Shown: positions 1-6,845 of the stretch, one piece after another
Numbering within the stretch: position 1 is the stretch's first letter
Layout: every line of letters starts with the position of its first letter
Virus record (IMG/VR): IMGVR_UViG_3300028831_000819
Location: 1-23,082 of that record
DNA length: 23,082 nt
Source: a virus
Strand: one strand, 5' to 3'
Notes under the pieces: generated by a model
The model's database searches: none
Seen by the model: the letters and a program-made list of their open reading frames with translations, nothing else
What the model was told of the DNA's origin: nothing
Translations under genes and position numbers: made by a program

Positions 1-1137
1 CTAAGCCACCTTGCCCTTGTTCGTCCGGGGCGCCGTCCGGGATTCCTTGCCTTCCTCGGCGCGGACCATTCCAGCCCTCAATTCATCGTCCAGCACATGC
101 GCATACTTGGTGGTGGTCTCAATCTTTCGATGGTTCAAGGCGCGCTGCACCAGCTTGAGATTGCCGGTCGCGCGGAGGAGCTTCGTCGCAAAGTCGTGGC
201 GGTTGTCGTGCCATCGGTAGTCAAGGATTCCTGCCTTCGCTTTAGAGCGCCGCCAGTGCGTTTTCAGTCCTGATCTCGTGATTGGGTAGCGGGCTTTGCG
301 AATGCGCTTACCCTTGGCCGCCCGCTTGGCGACATAGGTGAACACGAACTCGGGATGGTGGCCTTTCCGCCCGATCAGTATGTGTCGCATAACCGGGGTG
401 ATCGGGAGGCGGACCGGCCGGCCGCCCTTGCCGGCGCGGATGATGGTAGCGCTCGCGAAGTCCACTTGGGACCAGCGCAGCAGGCTTTCGTTCATGCGTA
501 GGCCGGACGCAAGCGAGAAGCGCCGCAGTTCATCGTAATCTGGGTCCATGCTCGCGGCCAACGCTGCGTCCTCATCCCCGCGCAGCTCGCGAACACGCTC
601 CTCGGGTTCGGGTAGCATGTGGTTGCGCCAAATCGGTGCATTCGACAGCGGGACCCGCCATACGTCACGAGCGCGGGTGAATATGCGCTGCAGGACCTCG
701 GTGGTTGATCGATTGACCTGGGATGGGGTGATGAGCGGGTCTTGCACCTTCGCCTTGCGCTTACGATGCCGGACGACCCGATGCCCGCGGCGCCAGGCAA
801 CGAGCTTCGCAACATCGTCATCCCCGATGTCCGCCAGCAGCCGTTGCGGTCCGAAGTATTCCACGATCCTTGCCAGGTCCCGTTCCAGATCCTTTGCATT
901 CGCCTTGTGTTGGCCCGCCTCGGTCCAGTAGCGATCGGCCGCCAAGTCGATCGTCAGCGGCCCATCCTTTGCCGCCTGCCGCGCCTTGACGATACGCGCA
1001 GCTTTCTCCCGCTCTATCCTCTCGACTTGCTCTGCCTCTCGGCGATCGCCTTTTCGCGTCGTGCCAGAAAACCGATGACCTCCGATTTGGAAGTCGAAGT
1101 GGTAGAACGGGTGGCCTTTCGGCCGGTAGACTGACAT
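1..1137 (-). CDS. int: Tyrosine recombinase (phage integrase)
   Basis: 378 aa, complete, with the stop codon at the first bases of the window. It catalyses site-specific integration and excision of the prophage. The C-terminal catalytic domain shows the tyrosine-recombinase set: Arg224 in SGLRMNE, a likely Lys in the GKGGRP hairpin (about 237), His310 and Arg313 in WHDNRH, His336 in LNHRK, and the nucleophile Tyr345 in TTKYAHV. Residues 1-60 look like an arm-binding N-terminus and about 65-180 like the SAM-like core-binding domain. It is the last gene of the leftward operon. Its 5' end overlaps the upstream HTH gene by 124 bases in another frame. The start is ATG at 1137; the MSVYRPKG opening is typical of related phage integrases, so I keep it despite the overlap. 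The att site should lie left of base 1, outside the window. Confidence 0.95.
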   Translation of the reverse strand: MSVYRPKGHPFYHFDFQIGGHRFSGTTRKGDRREAEQVERIEREKAARIVKARQAAKDGPLTIDLAADRYWTEAGQHKANAKDLERDLARIVEYFGPQRLLADIGDDDVAKLVAWRRGHRVVRHRKRKAKVQDPLITPSQVNRSTTEVLQRIFTRARDVWRVPLSNAPIWRNHMLPEPEERVRELRGDEDAALAASMDPDYDELRRFSLASGLRMNESLLRWSQVDFASATIIRAGKGGRPVRLPITPVMRHILIGRKGHHPEFVFTYVAKRAAKGKRIRKARYPITRSGLKTHWRRSKAKAGILDYRWHDNRHDFATKLLRATGNLKLVQRALNHRKIETTTKYAHVLDDELRAGMVRAEEGKESRTAPRTNKGKVA

Positions 1138-1328
1138 GGGGCGCTCCGGCGTTTGCGCTCGTTCTTGAAGTCCTCAAGGTCCGTAGGATCGAAGGCAATG
1201 CGCGGGCGCTTCGGCCCGAGTCCCGTGACGATATAGCGGATCGATCCCGCGCGGACGTGACTGCGCAGCATCTTCACCGACATTTTCAGGTCGGCCGCAG
1301 CCTCGGCAGGGGTGAGCAGCGCCGTCAC
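1014..1328 (-). CDS. Excisionase-like helix-turn-helix protein
   Basis: 104 aa from a GTG start at 1328, which overlaps the TGA of the upstream gene (GTGA) and implies translational coupling; the upstream in-frame ATG would add 32 unlikely residues. Residues about 4-60 (LTPAEAAADLKMS, then a wing ending in DPTDLEDFKNERKR) resemble the MerR/HTH_17 fold of excisionases and AlpA-type regulators. Position directly before int supports a role in excision directionality. The C-terminal part (from about residue 62, APCQSTGRK onward) is encoded in the 124-base overlap with int and is Ser/Thr/Lys-rich, ending in SEVIGFLARRE. From memory this tail recurs in related rhizobial phage proteins, so the overlap is probably genuine. 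Excisionase function is inferred from fold and position. Confidence 0.75.
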   Translation of the reverse strand: MTALLTPAEAAADLKMSVKMLRSHVRAGSIRYIVTGLGPKRPRIAFDPTDLEDFKNERKRRSAPCQSTGRKATRSTTSTSKSEVIGFLARREKAIAERQSKSRG

Positions 1329-1567
1329 TTCGCCCCCGGCTGCTTGGGGGAGGCGGATGGCCGATCGATCTTCGCGGCGCGGACGCCTTTGCAGAAGTCG
1401 ATGATGCCTATGCAGTCGGGGCATGTGATGCGTCGGTTCGTGAGGGTCATTTCCTCATCGCCGGTCTCGCCATCCATCGCGCGTCCACAAAGGGTGTAAT
1501 CACTTCCCGCGTGAGGCCCGCTGTGAATCAATCCATCGCAATCTGCGAAATGCCGAGTCTCGCTCAC
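1325..1567 (-). CDS. Small Cys-rich phage protein, putative zinc binder
   Basis: 80 aa, GTG start at 1567 overlapping the TGA of the preceding gene. It contains TLCGR near residue 26 and ITCPDC near residues 48-53, then another Cys (FCKG). A pattern of one Cys plus a CxxC pair is common in very short phage proteins that probably bind one zinc ion. I cannot assign a partner or reaction. It lies in the tightly coupled methyltransferase-xis-int end of the left operon. Confidence 0.7.
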   Translation of the reverse strand: MSETRHFADCDGLIHSGPHAGSDYTLCGRAMDGETGDEEMTLTNRRITCPDCIGIIDFCKGVRAAKIDRPSASPKQPGAK

Positions 1568-1740
1568 GACCGCTCTCCCTTATGGATGGCCACTTCGGCG
1601 TTGAGCCGATCGGCTTCCTCTTGAGCCTCCCAGCCGTAGAGCCAAGGGCCGGCATCGGGACCGACCACATAGGACCAGCCCTTGTGCTCGATCACGCGAT
1701 AGCGGGCCTTGCCGATTACTGAGACGGCGGTGTCGGCCAT
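1564..1740 (-). CDS. Hypothetical 58-aa protein
   Basis: ATG at 1740 overlaps the TGA of the upstream methyltransferase (ATGA), and its own TGA overlaps the next gene's GTG. These linked overlaps are the main evidence that it is real. The product starts MADTAVSVIGKARYRV and has a Trp/Tyr/Gly-rich middle (GWSYVVGPDAGPWLYGWEAQ), then a charged helix. No family recognised. Confidence 0.65.
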   Translation of the reverse strand: MADTAVSVIGKARYRVIEHKGWSYVVGPDAGPWLYGWEAQEEADRLNAEVAIHKGERS

Positions 1741-2294
1741 CACTTCGTCCCCTGTTGGATGTTAAGAGCCAACGGCTGAAAATCGAGTTTGCAGGACACC
1801 TTACGGCCGACTGTCACGATGGTGTCGTTCTGGTCGCCATGGTTCACCATCAGGATTTCCTCGAGCTCCATCCCGTTCTTTGCGCCAAGCCCCAAGGAGT
1901 TCCAGCCGCACACGATGGCGACTCCGCCCATCTTGAGGACGCGCGCGGCCTCGCGCTTGCGGTCGCTGTAAAAACGGCGCGTCGTGTCGGCTGGGCCGAA
2001 GCCCTGATAGGCTTCAATCACTTGCCTGGGCGAGAACGGCGGATCGAACAGGACGCCATCCACGCTCGCCGCCGGCAGCGACTTGAGGAAGTCGAGTGCG
2101 TCCATGTTGTGCGTGCCGGCGAACTTGGGATTGAGATCGTTCGTCATCGCGCAGCGGGTCTTGAAAATGCTGTCGCGGCAGAACGGATCAATCCAGGAGC
2201 CGCCGTCATCGAGATAGCGTTCGACCAGCTCGCGTATCGGCTTGATCGAAAATGTCTCGGTTGATGGCATGGCCCAGGTCCGGTTGATCTTCAC
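1740..2294 (-). CDS. Phage DNA adenine-specific methyltransferase (DPPF type)
   Basis: 184 aa from a GTG start at 2294 overlapping the TGA of the Dam-like gene; the longer in-frame ORF upstream runs through that gene and is an artefact. It shows a class I methyltransferase layout: WIDPFCRDS (about 34-42) in the position of the SAM-binding region, TNDLNP (51-56) as the acidic strand end, and the catalytic DPPF at 84-87 followed by SPRQ, as in phage amino-methyltransferases. It probably methylates adenine N6 in an unknown site. No target recognition domain is obvious and it is short, so a partner protein is possible. There is no cognate restriction gene nearby, so an orphan methyltransferase for restriction evasion or regulation is more likely than a restriction-modification pair. 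Confidence 0.8.
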   Translation of the reverse strand: MKINRTWAMPSTETFSIKPIRELVERYLDDGGSWIDPFCRDSIFKTRCAMTNDLNPKFAGTHNMDALDFLKSLPAASVDGVLFDPPFSPRQVIEAYQGFGPADTTRRFYSDRKREAARVLKMGGVAIVCGWNSLGLGAKNGMELEEILMVNHGDQNDTIVTVGRKVSCKLDFQPLALNIQQGTK

Positions 2295-2794
2295 GTTCCA
2301 TTCCCACTGGAAATTGGCCTGACCAGCACGCCGAGCTGCGCGCCGGCTGCGCGCTGAAGCGCCCATTTCGCCCGCTCGCCTATCCCGAGTAGTGACGTGC
2401 CCTGTGCTGGCGACGTGCCCGGTCTCCCGTCCACTCCGATGAATTTGAGCTTCGGAGCGACAAATAGGATCAGTTCTGCTTCTGGAGCGAACTGCTGCCA
2501 CCACGGGGCCGACGTGCGATCAGGCACAAGCGCGATGCCGTTCCGGTGCTGGAAAAACTTCATGAGCCAAGGCACCAAGCCGTTCCGCGCCCCGAAGGGC
2601 GGGTTCATCCAAACGAAGCCGCGCCAATCCGGCGGGCTGTGCTTGGTGATGAAGCGACGGGCCGGGATCCATGGGGTGATTTCGTGGCCGGGACTGGCAA
2701 CGTCCGTGTCAAACGAACAACCCATCGCATCGAAGACGTGCGGTGGCGTGTACCACTCATCCGTCGCCCCAACGCATTGCTCGTGCAGCGCCAC
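2291..2794 (-). CDS. Phage Dam-family DNA N6-adenine methyltransferase
   Basis: 167 aa, GTG start at 2794, one base after the upstream stop. The opening DEWYTPPHVFDAMG followed by FDTDVASP and the catalytic NPPF at 64-67 match the phage-type Dam family (DNA_N6_adenine_MTase, Pfam Dam), whose usual length is about 150-190 aa. These enzymes transfer a methyl group from SAM to adenine in short sites. Its target cannot be read from the sequence. It is translationally coupled to a second methyltransferase through a GTGA overlap, so the two are made together early. They may act separately or as a pair. Confidence 0.88.
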   Translation of the reverse strand: MALHEQCVGATDEWYTPPHVFDAMGCSFDTDVASPGHEITPWIPARRFITKHSPPDWRGFVWMNPPFGARNGLVPWLMKFFQHRNGIALVPDRTSAPWWQQFAPEAELILFVAPKLKFIGVDGRPGTSPAQGTSLLGIGERAKWALQRAAGAQLGVLVRPISSGNGT

Positions 2795-2795
2795 G

Positions 2796-2981
2796 TCAAA
2801 CCTCGCTTTTATCTGCGGAAAGCGGCTCGCGGCCGAACTGAATCCAGTCCTCGACTGTCTGCTGGATTAGCGCCGCAAGCTCATCGCAATCGTCATCCCA
2901 GCGATCCGATGGAAACTCGTCAGCCAAAAACACCTTGGCCAAATCGAGACAGCGAGAGTCGTAGTTTTTCTTTGCTCTCAT
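2796..2981 (-). CDS. Small conserved-looking acidic phage protein
   Basis: 61 aa. ATG at 2981 overlaps the upstream TGA (ATGA). It is a helical, acidic protein (DLAKVFLADEF, WDDDCDELAALIQQTVEDWI) of a type often seen in small phage genes between early functions. The pattern of leucines and acidic residues suggests a single helical hairpin. Function unknown. Confidence 0.7.
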   Translation of the reverse strand: MRAKKNYDSRCLDLAKVFLADEFPSDRWDDDCDELAALIQQTVEDWIQFGREPLSADKSEV

Positions 2982-3274
2982 TGCGACAACCCGAGGCGCG
3001 CAAGCCGAAAGACCTCGCCAAGCAGCTTGTTGGCCTCATCGGCTGAGAGCAGGTTGCTATCGAACTCGGTGGCCGGCGACGCGAGCTCGAGTTGAGCGAT
3101 GGCATGAAGGTGATACTCTGCCGCCATCGCCCGGCCGTTCCAGTATTCCCAAGCCTCGGCCTTCTCCTCCTCGGGAGTCATGGGCTCACACTCGTCAATG
3201 GGTGAGCCGACCGCCTCATCAATCATGCGGTCGGTGACGCCTGGCGGTAGATTCCATCTTGTTCGGAAGGTCAT
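2978..3274 (-). CDS. Hypothetical early phage protein, paralogue of the 5628-5957 gene
   Basis: 98 aa, joined to both neighbours by ATGA overlaps. It has a PPGVT...D N-terminus, an acidic linker (EPMTPEEEKAEA) and the motif AWEYWNGRAMAAE, then a C-terminal helical region. The same order (PPGCT, EPTREEQEGDA, AWEYWHERARALEAE) occurs in the gene at 5628-5957, so they belong to one family. At DNA level both share CCAGTATTCCCAAGC (+ strand, 3140-3154 and 5826-5840). Function unknown. Confidence 0.75.
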   Translation of the reverse strand: MTFRTRWNLPPGVTDRMIDEAVGSPIDECEPMTPEEEKAEAWEYWNGRAMAAEYHLHAIAQLELASPATEFDSNLLSADEANKLLGEVFRLARLGLSQ

Positions 3275-3618
3275 GGTTTTGTTCCATTGTCAGATGTCAG
3301 TGAGCCGAGTGCCTTTGCGAGCGTCGGCAAGTCAGCTTCGCGAACCGCAAAGGCTAGCGCCTCGATAAATTCTCGCGCCTGATCGTAGTCACCGATCTTC
3401 GCAAGCAAGCGCGGCGACGGGTCATAGAAGACGAGGAACCGGCCGCCATCTCCGTCGAAGTAGTCGAAGCCGCGACAACTATCGTACAGGTCTCGGCTGA
3501 TCTCTCCGCACCACAAACGCTTGCCATCGCCGAGATACAGGCTCACGCCAACGTCGGGCCCTCCGTCGTCCTCAGACGAATGCCACGTTACGCCGCCGGT
3601 CCTGGTGTCTTCGGTCAT
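3271..3618 (-). CDS. Hypothetical 115-aa protein
   Basis: The start is taken as ATG at 3618, which overlaps the upstream TGA; a 10-codon longer in-frame start exists but would run into the upstream gene. The protein is Asp/Gly-rich in its first half (SEDDGGPDVGVSLYLGDG, FDYFDGDGGRFLVFYD) and helical in its second (ARLLAKIGDYDQ-like, FIEALAFAVREADL). No family recognised. Confidence 0.7.
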   Translation of the reverse strand: MTEDTRTGGVTWHSSEDDGGPDVGVSLYLGDGKRLWCGEISRDLYDSCRGFDYFDGDGGRFLVFYDPSPRLLAKIGDYDQAREFIEALAFAVREADLPTLAKALGSLTSDNGTKP

Positions 3619-3815
3619 AGGGGGTTTTCCTTTTTGAGCTTCCGCCACTCATCGACGGCTGCGATCAGCTTGGCGCGTGTATCGTCAAGTGCGGCATTGC
3701 GGTCGGCGCGGGGCAGGCCAGCGATGTTCTGATTTTGCCAGAGCGCAACCAGCAAGTCGGCGATGTCTGCGACTTCAAGCGCGGCTTCGATTTCGTTGGT
3801 TGCTGCTGTGCTCAT
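3615..3815 (-). CDS. Hypothetical 66-aa helical protein
   Basis: ATG at 3815 overlaps the TGA of an 11-codon ORF, and its TGA overlaps the next ATG. It is mostly predicted helix (IEAALEVADIADLLVALW, then DDTRAKLIAAVDEWRKLKKE). Function unknown. Confidence 0.65.
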   Translation of the reverse strand: MSTAATNEIEAALEVADIADLLVALWQNQNIAGLPRADRNAALDDTRAKLIAAVDEWRKLKKENPL

Positions 3816-3847
3816 GACTGGCTCTTATCGGCAACAAGCGGTGTCAT
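3812..3847 (-). CDS. 11-codon linking micro-ORF
   Basis: It encodes MTPLVADKSQS. Its ATG overlaps the TGA of the upstream 70-aa gene and its TGA overlaps the ATG of the downstream 66-aa gene. It exactly bridges the 28-base gap between them and would let ribosomes pass by termination-reinitiation. It may be a coupling device rather than a functional peptide. Evidence is purely positional. Confidence 0.35.
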   Translation of the reverse strand: MTPLVADKSQS

Positions 3848-4056
3848 GGCTCAAATGCCCTATCGACTTCGTAGCCCTGCTTCTTGGCCCACGCAGCGAC
3901 AGCTTTCAGATTTGGAAACTCAACTTCCTCACCGTCGATCTTGCCGAGCCACGCCTTGTTCGACCGTCCATTGCCGTGAATGTCGCAGGCTTGAAGATCG
4001 CCAACCGACTGCCCGCCCATCATGACGTGCAACAGCGTGCATTCTTTGCGCTTCAT
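3844..4056 (-). CDS. Hypothetical 70-aa basic protein
   Basis: ATG at 4056, three bases past the stop of the 250-aa gene. It starts MKRKECTLLHVMMGG and has a CDIHGNG segment and a C-terminal LKAVAAWAKKQGYEV helix. Two of its Cys and two of its His residues could bind a metal ion, but the spacing matches no family I know. Confidence 0.65.
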   Translation of the reverse strand: MKRKECTLLHVMMGGQSVGDLQACDIHGNGRSNKAWLGKIDGEEVEFPNLKAVAAWAKKQGYEVDRAFEP

Positions 4057-4059
4057 CCT

Positions 4060-4812
4060 CTACCTCTTCGCTTCGGCAACGATGGGCGGGGCCGCGTGCG
4101 CGGCGAGCAGAGCACGTTGTTCGTCAACCAACTCTTTTATGATGGGGTCTTTTAACCAGCGCTCTATTTGCGATGGAGAATAGCTATTGCTGCCGGGCAG
4201 AGAGTCCCACCAACTAAGAAACTTGCGCGCTAATCTTTCCCCTTCCGGGGCTGGCGCTGGTGGGGCGCTTGGAAGTATTTGCAACAAAGCTCGATATTCG
4301 GCCCTGCCATTTGCGATACGCTCACCAACACTGAACCCGTGGTTCAAACGAGAAAGAAATTGAGCGGCGTCGTCAGATGGTTCTTTTGGTACAAGCTGCC
4401 AGCCCTCCGGCACGGCCTTTTCGGCGAACACCCGCTTTGTATCTTCGTGAACTGCGCCAGCACATCGCCCTCTGCAATCAGACGGATCACGACAGTTGCC
4501 GTAAACACATTCGATATTCATCCGCCGTTCCTGCACGGCGGGGAAGGAAAGGATGGCGTCAGCGATTTTCTGCAAATCATTTCGTGCGCTTTCGACATGC
4601 GACCGGCGCGGCGTCCAAGCGTAATCGCTGAGCCAGTTAGCGATCAGGCTAGCGGCCTCCTGTGCGTCCCGCGCGATCTCCTCCCGCCCCACCCGCAGAT
4701 GCGGAAGGGCGGCGGTGAGAGCATCGAGCATTCCATTGCGTTCGTTATAGTCGTGACGCTCAACGACTTTGTGCCAAGCTGCCAGCGCCGCCTCTATCGC
4801 CTTCTCGCTCAT
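4060..4812 (-). CDS. Hypothetical 250-aa early phage protein with a Cys4 cluster
   Basis: It starts at ATG 4812, one base after the upstream stop. The N-terminal third is helical and charged. The middle has a tight cysteine cluster, ECVYGNCRDPSDCRGRCAG (about residues 100-118), with four Cys that could bind zinc. It is followed by VPEGWQLVPKEPSDD, a short segment seen in many otherwise unrelated phage proteins. A Pro/Ala-rich linker (PSAPPAPAPEG) then leads to a C-terminal helical part. This looks like a mosaic of small modules. No enzyme motif is seen and the function is unknown. Confidence 0.75.
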   Translation of the reverse strand: MSEKAIEAALAAWHKVVERHDYNERNGMLDALTAALPHLRVGREEIARDAQEAASLIANWLSDYAWTPRRSHVESARNDLQKIADAILSFPAVQERRMNIECVYGNCRDPSDCRGRCAGAVHEDTKRVFAEKAVPEGWQLVPKEPSDDAAQFLSRLNHGFSVGERIANGRAEYRALLQILPSAPPAPAPEGERLARKFLSWWDSLPGSNSYSPSQIERWLKDPIIKELVDEQRALLAAHAAPPIVAEAKR

Positions 4813-4813
4813 G

Positions 4814-4972
4814 TCAGCCCTCTATCCGGTAAACCTGATCGAAAAACTTCTTGCGGTCGAAGTTCGGGGCTGCGCGCTGCAAGATGTCAGCGATCTCATT
4901 GGAGAGTTTGTCGAACTCCGTAAGTCGCTTGTTAAGCGCAGCGGCAACGGCTTCGGTGTCTTTCTTGGTCAT
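4814..4972 (-). CDS. Hypothetical 52-aa protein
   Basis: The start is ATG at 4972 (MTKKDTEAVAAALNKRL); the longer in-frame version would overlap the MazG-like gene and begins with non-helical sequence. It is a charged amphipathic helix with a short C-terminal FDRKKFFDQVYRIEG. No family recognised. Confidence 0.6.
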   Translation of the reverse strand: MTKKDTEAVAAALNKRLTEFDKLSNEIADILQRAAPNFDRKKFFDQVYRIEG

Positions 4973-4994
4973 GTCATTTACTCGGCAGAAGCGG

Positions 4995-5345
4995 TCAGTA
5001 CCGCCAGCCACGAAAACCACGCGGTGGCGGCGCAGGGACTGGCGCGGCTAGCCGCGCTTTGTGCTTTTCGGCAACTTTCTCCAGCTTTTCTTTCACGCGC
5101 TGATCGAGCTTGTCTCCTTCGATGCCGAAGCACTTGGCGAGCAATTCCAGGTACACGCGGATGTCGGCGATCTCGTCTCGGATTTCTTCCGAGAGGTCTA
5201 CGTCATCGCGCCAGCGTTTCTTGATGTAGTTGGCAAGCTCGCCCGCCTCACCGCACAGTGCGATGGTAAGGAAGCGCTCGTCCTGCGATGAATAGGACGG
5301 GAACAGCGGCGCAGTCAGTTTTTCGTGCAGTTCAAAAAGGTTCAT
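4995..5345 (-). CDS. MazG-like nucleotide pyrophosphohydrolase
   Basis: 116 aa; ATG at 5345 is preceded by a good GGAGG site. It shows the all-alpha NTP pyrophosphohydrolase pattern: EAGE at 33-36 and EIAD at 58-61 inside a long helix (LSEEIRDEIADIRVYLELL), the acidic residues that hold Mg2+. Family members hydrolyse (d)NTPs to NMPs and PPi. In phages they are thought to adjust nucleotide pools or ppGpp-linked starvation signalling. The tail is Pro-rich (APVPAPPPRGFRGW). It has a short spacer and its own ribosome site, unlike its coupled neighbours. Confidence 0.85.
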   Translation of the reverse strand: MNLFELHEKLTAPLFPSYSSQDERFLTIALCGEAGELANYIKKRWRDDVDLSEEIRDEIADIRVYLELLAKCFGIEGDKLDQRVKEKLEKVAEKHKARLAAPVPAPPPRGFRGWRY

Positions 5346-5373
5346 TCCATCCTCCTGTTAAAACTGCCGCTCA

Positions 5374-5631
5374 CTAGTCGTGAGAGCGTCGTTCCGACGC
5401 CTTGTTGATCGGCGCCCATGTCGTGCCGCCTTGGCGACCCGTTCCGATCTTGTTGCGGTTTCCGCGCGGGGAGCTAGTTCGGATTGAGTGGGGCCAATCT
5501 GCTCGCCAGCAAACACCCGCCACCACATTGCGCGAGATGCCGAGCCGTTGCGCGATGAGCGTGAAGGACATATGGCCTCGCAATGCGAGTATTCGTTCGT
5601 TTCGTGCGTTCCGCGTCATGGCACTTGTCAT
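5374..5631 (-). CDS. Small HTH protein, GcrA-N-terminus-like
   Basis: 85 aa; ATG at 5631 overlaps the upstream TGA. Residues about 6-45 (ARNERILALRGHMSFTLIAQ, then RLGISRNVVAGVCWR) form a homeodomain-like helix-turn-helix whose SRN-VV-G-V-R recognition helix resembles that of GcrA (SRSAILGKVHR in the gene at 12831). The rest is basic and glycine-rich, without the GcrA C-terminal domain. It probably binds DNA; target unknown. Confidence 0.7.
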   Translation of the reverse strand: MTSAMTRNARNERILALRGHMSFTLIAQRLGISRNVVAGVCWRADWPHSIRTSSPRGNRNKIGTGRQGGTTWAPINKASERRSHD

Positions 5632-5957
5632 CTTGTAGAGGGAAGCGGACGGCCTTCGGCCTTGGCGACATGGGCGCGCGCTTGCGTGATAAACGCGGGC
5701 TCGCCGACGATAGAGTTGGCTGGAAGATTAAGGCCGCGGTTGACGCGATCATGAACCGCTATCAGCGCCCGAAACGTATCAATCATCGCCGCATTCTCGG
5801 CTTCGAGGGCGCGCGCCCGCTCGTGCCAGTATTCCCAAGCGTCGCCTTCCTGTTCCTCGCGCGTCGGCTCGTAGGGCGGCTCGTCGCCTTGCTGCGCTCG
5901 GTCCACGTCCCGTTGCGTGCAGCCGGGCGGGTAAGCGCCTGTGTTAAAGGTGGTCAT
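5628..5957 (-). CDS. Hypothetical early phage protein, paralogue of the 2978-3274 gene
   Basis: 109 aa from ATG 5957 (MTTFNTGAYPPGCT); the longer in-frame ORF upstream overlaps the HNH gene and is not coding. It contains PPGCTQRD, an acidic linker, AWEYWHERARALEAENAA and a C-terminal segment with a short helical end. It shares domain order with the 98-aa protein 2.4 kb downstream. The helical core around EYW is the conserved feature. Function unknown. Confidence 0.72.
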   Translation of the reverse strand: MTTFNTGAYPPGCTQRDVDRAQQGDEPPYEPTREEQEGDAWEYWHERARALEAENAAMIDTFRALIAVHDRVNRGLNLPANSIVGEPAFITQARAHVAKAEGRPLPSTR

Positions 5958-5980
5958 CGTTCTGTCCCCGCGTAGACGAT

Positions 5981-6313
5981 TTAACCGCCGAACCGGCGCC
6001 ATGCGCGAATAGTCCGCGGCTTCTTGATCCCGAGATGTCGCTTGCGAATGCGATCGGTCTTGGCCTTGATCTTCACGTCCTGAGCAGTTTTGATCCTGTG
6101 CGGTTGCTTGAGCGCGGGAGCGAGATTGGACTCGCGATGCTCGCCGCCATTGCAAAGCGCCTTGATGTGTTCGCAGTCCCAGGCTTCGCCGGCCTGTATC
6201 TTTCGGCCCGTGATATGACAGCGGTCCTCATGACGTTCCCAGATGCGCAAGCGCACGCGCGGTGGTATCTTTGCGTCAGGCGTCTTGCCAATCCATTCGG
6301 GGACTTCACGCAT
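5981..6313 (-). CDS. HNH endonuclease
   Basis: 110 aa. ATG at 6313 (MREVPEWIGKTPDAKIPPRV) overlaps the upstream gene by 8 bases; an in-frame ATG further up overlaps more and is less likely. The HNH fold is visible: Cys32 (RCHITGR), then CEH with His49, NGGEHRESNL with Asn63, and PHRIKT with His72. Proteins with this opening and length are common in alphaproteobacterial phages and sit among recombination genes. It nicks or cleaves DNA with a divalent metal. It is not next to the terminase, so a packaging role is less likely than recombination or host DNA attack. Confidence 0.85.
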   Translation of the reverse strand: MREVPEWIGKTPDAKIPPRVRLRIWERHEDRCHITGRKIQAGEAWDCEHIKALCNGGEHRESNLAPALKQPHRIKTAQDVKIKAKTDRIRKRHLGIKKPRTIRAWRRFGG

Positions 6314-6845
6314 CTTCAAGCTCCGGGTGACTTTCCCAAAGCCGGAAGGCAAGCAAGAGGCCAGACCAATCCGCGTTATCGGTTGTCAGCAATGCGCGGG
6401 ATTTGACTTTGCACAGTTCGCGCACGGCTTCGGCGGCTTCTTCATCGGTCGTGACGCCGTAGTTAAAGCGTTTACTGAGAAAGATGCGGAAGGACGGCTG
6501 GCCGCATAAAATCCCAGCCTGCTGGGCTGGCGTCAGGTCCTCGAATTTGCGTCTGACTTTCGCCCCAGCCGGTACGCCGACTGATTGATCTGGCTGGGGC
6601 GTGGTGTCAGGCTTATGTCTGGCGTTAGATGCGGACGCTTCTTTGGCCGTATCAGGCGAAACCACCTTCCTTTCGTCTAGACGTGCAACGGCGCACCAAA
6701 TCTCATTCGCGGCCATCGGCATTCCGCCCAACACCTGATAGGCTTGGTCTGCCGTCTCAAGCGGCAGCTCGAGGACGACCTGAACGACCTTGCGGCCCTT
6801 CACGACCTTCCAATCAGAATAGGTGGCGCGGAATGCTGCGGTCAT
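6306..6845 (-). CDS. Conserved-looking phage protein next to the annealase
   Basis: 179 aa; its ATG overlaps the TGA of a 54-aa gene. The N-terminal half (MTAAFRATYSDWKVV, VVLELPLETADQAYQVLGG, EIWCAVARL) forms a compact alpha-beta unit. A Pro/Gln/Ser-rich linker follows, then a helical C-terminal half (LTPAQQAGILC, FRIFLSKRF, DEEAAEAVRELCKVKSR, WSGLLLAFRLWE). Position between the Rad52-type protein and the HNH nuclease suggests a recombination or replication accessory role. This is inference only. Confidence 0.75.
   Translation of the reverse strand: MTAAFRATYSDWKVVKGRKVVQVVLELPLETADQAYQVLGGMPMAANEIWCAVARLDERKVVSPDTAKEASASNARHKPDTTPQPDQSVGVPAGAKVRRKFEDLTPAQQAGILCGQPSFRIFLSKRFNYGVTTDEEAAEAVRELCKVKSRALLTTDNADWSGLLLAFRLWESHPELEDA

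Noticed and set aside
1740-2504. Longer 254-codon version of the DPPF methyltransferase
   Set aside because: Its extra N-terminal 70 residues lie inside the Dam-like gene and have no domain character; the GTGA-coupled start at 2294 fits better.
3910-3930. TGGAAAC half-site of the operator consensus inside an early gene
   Set aside because: The other half-site is absent, so a chance match is the simplest explanation.
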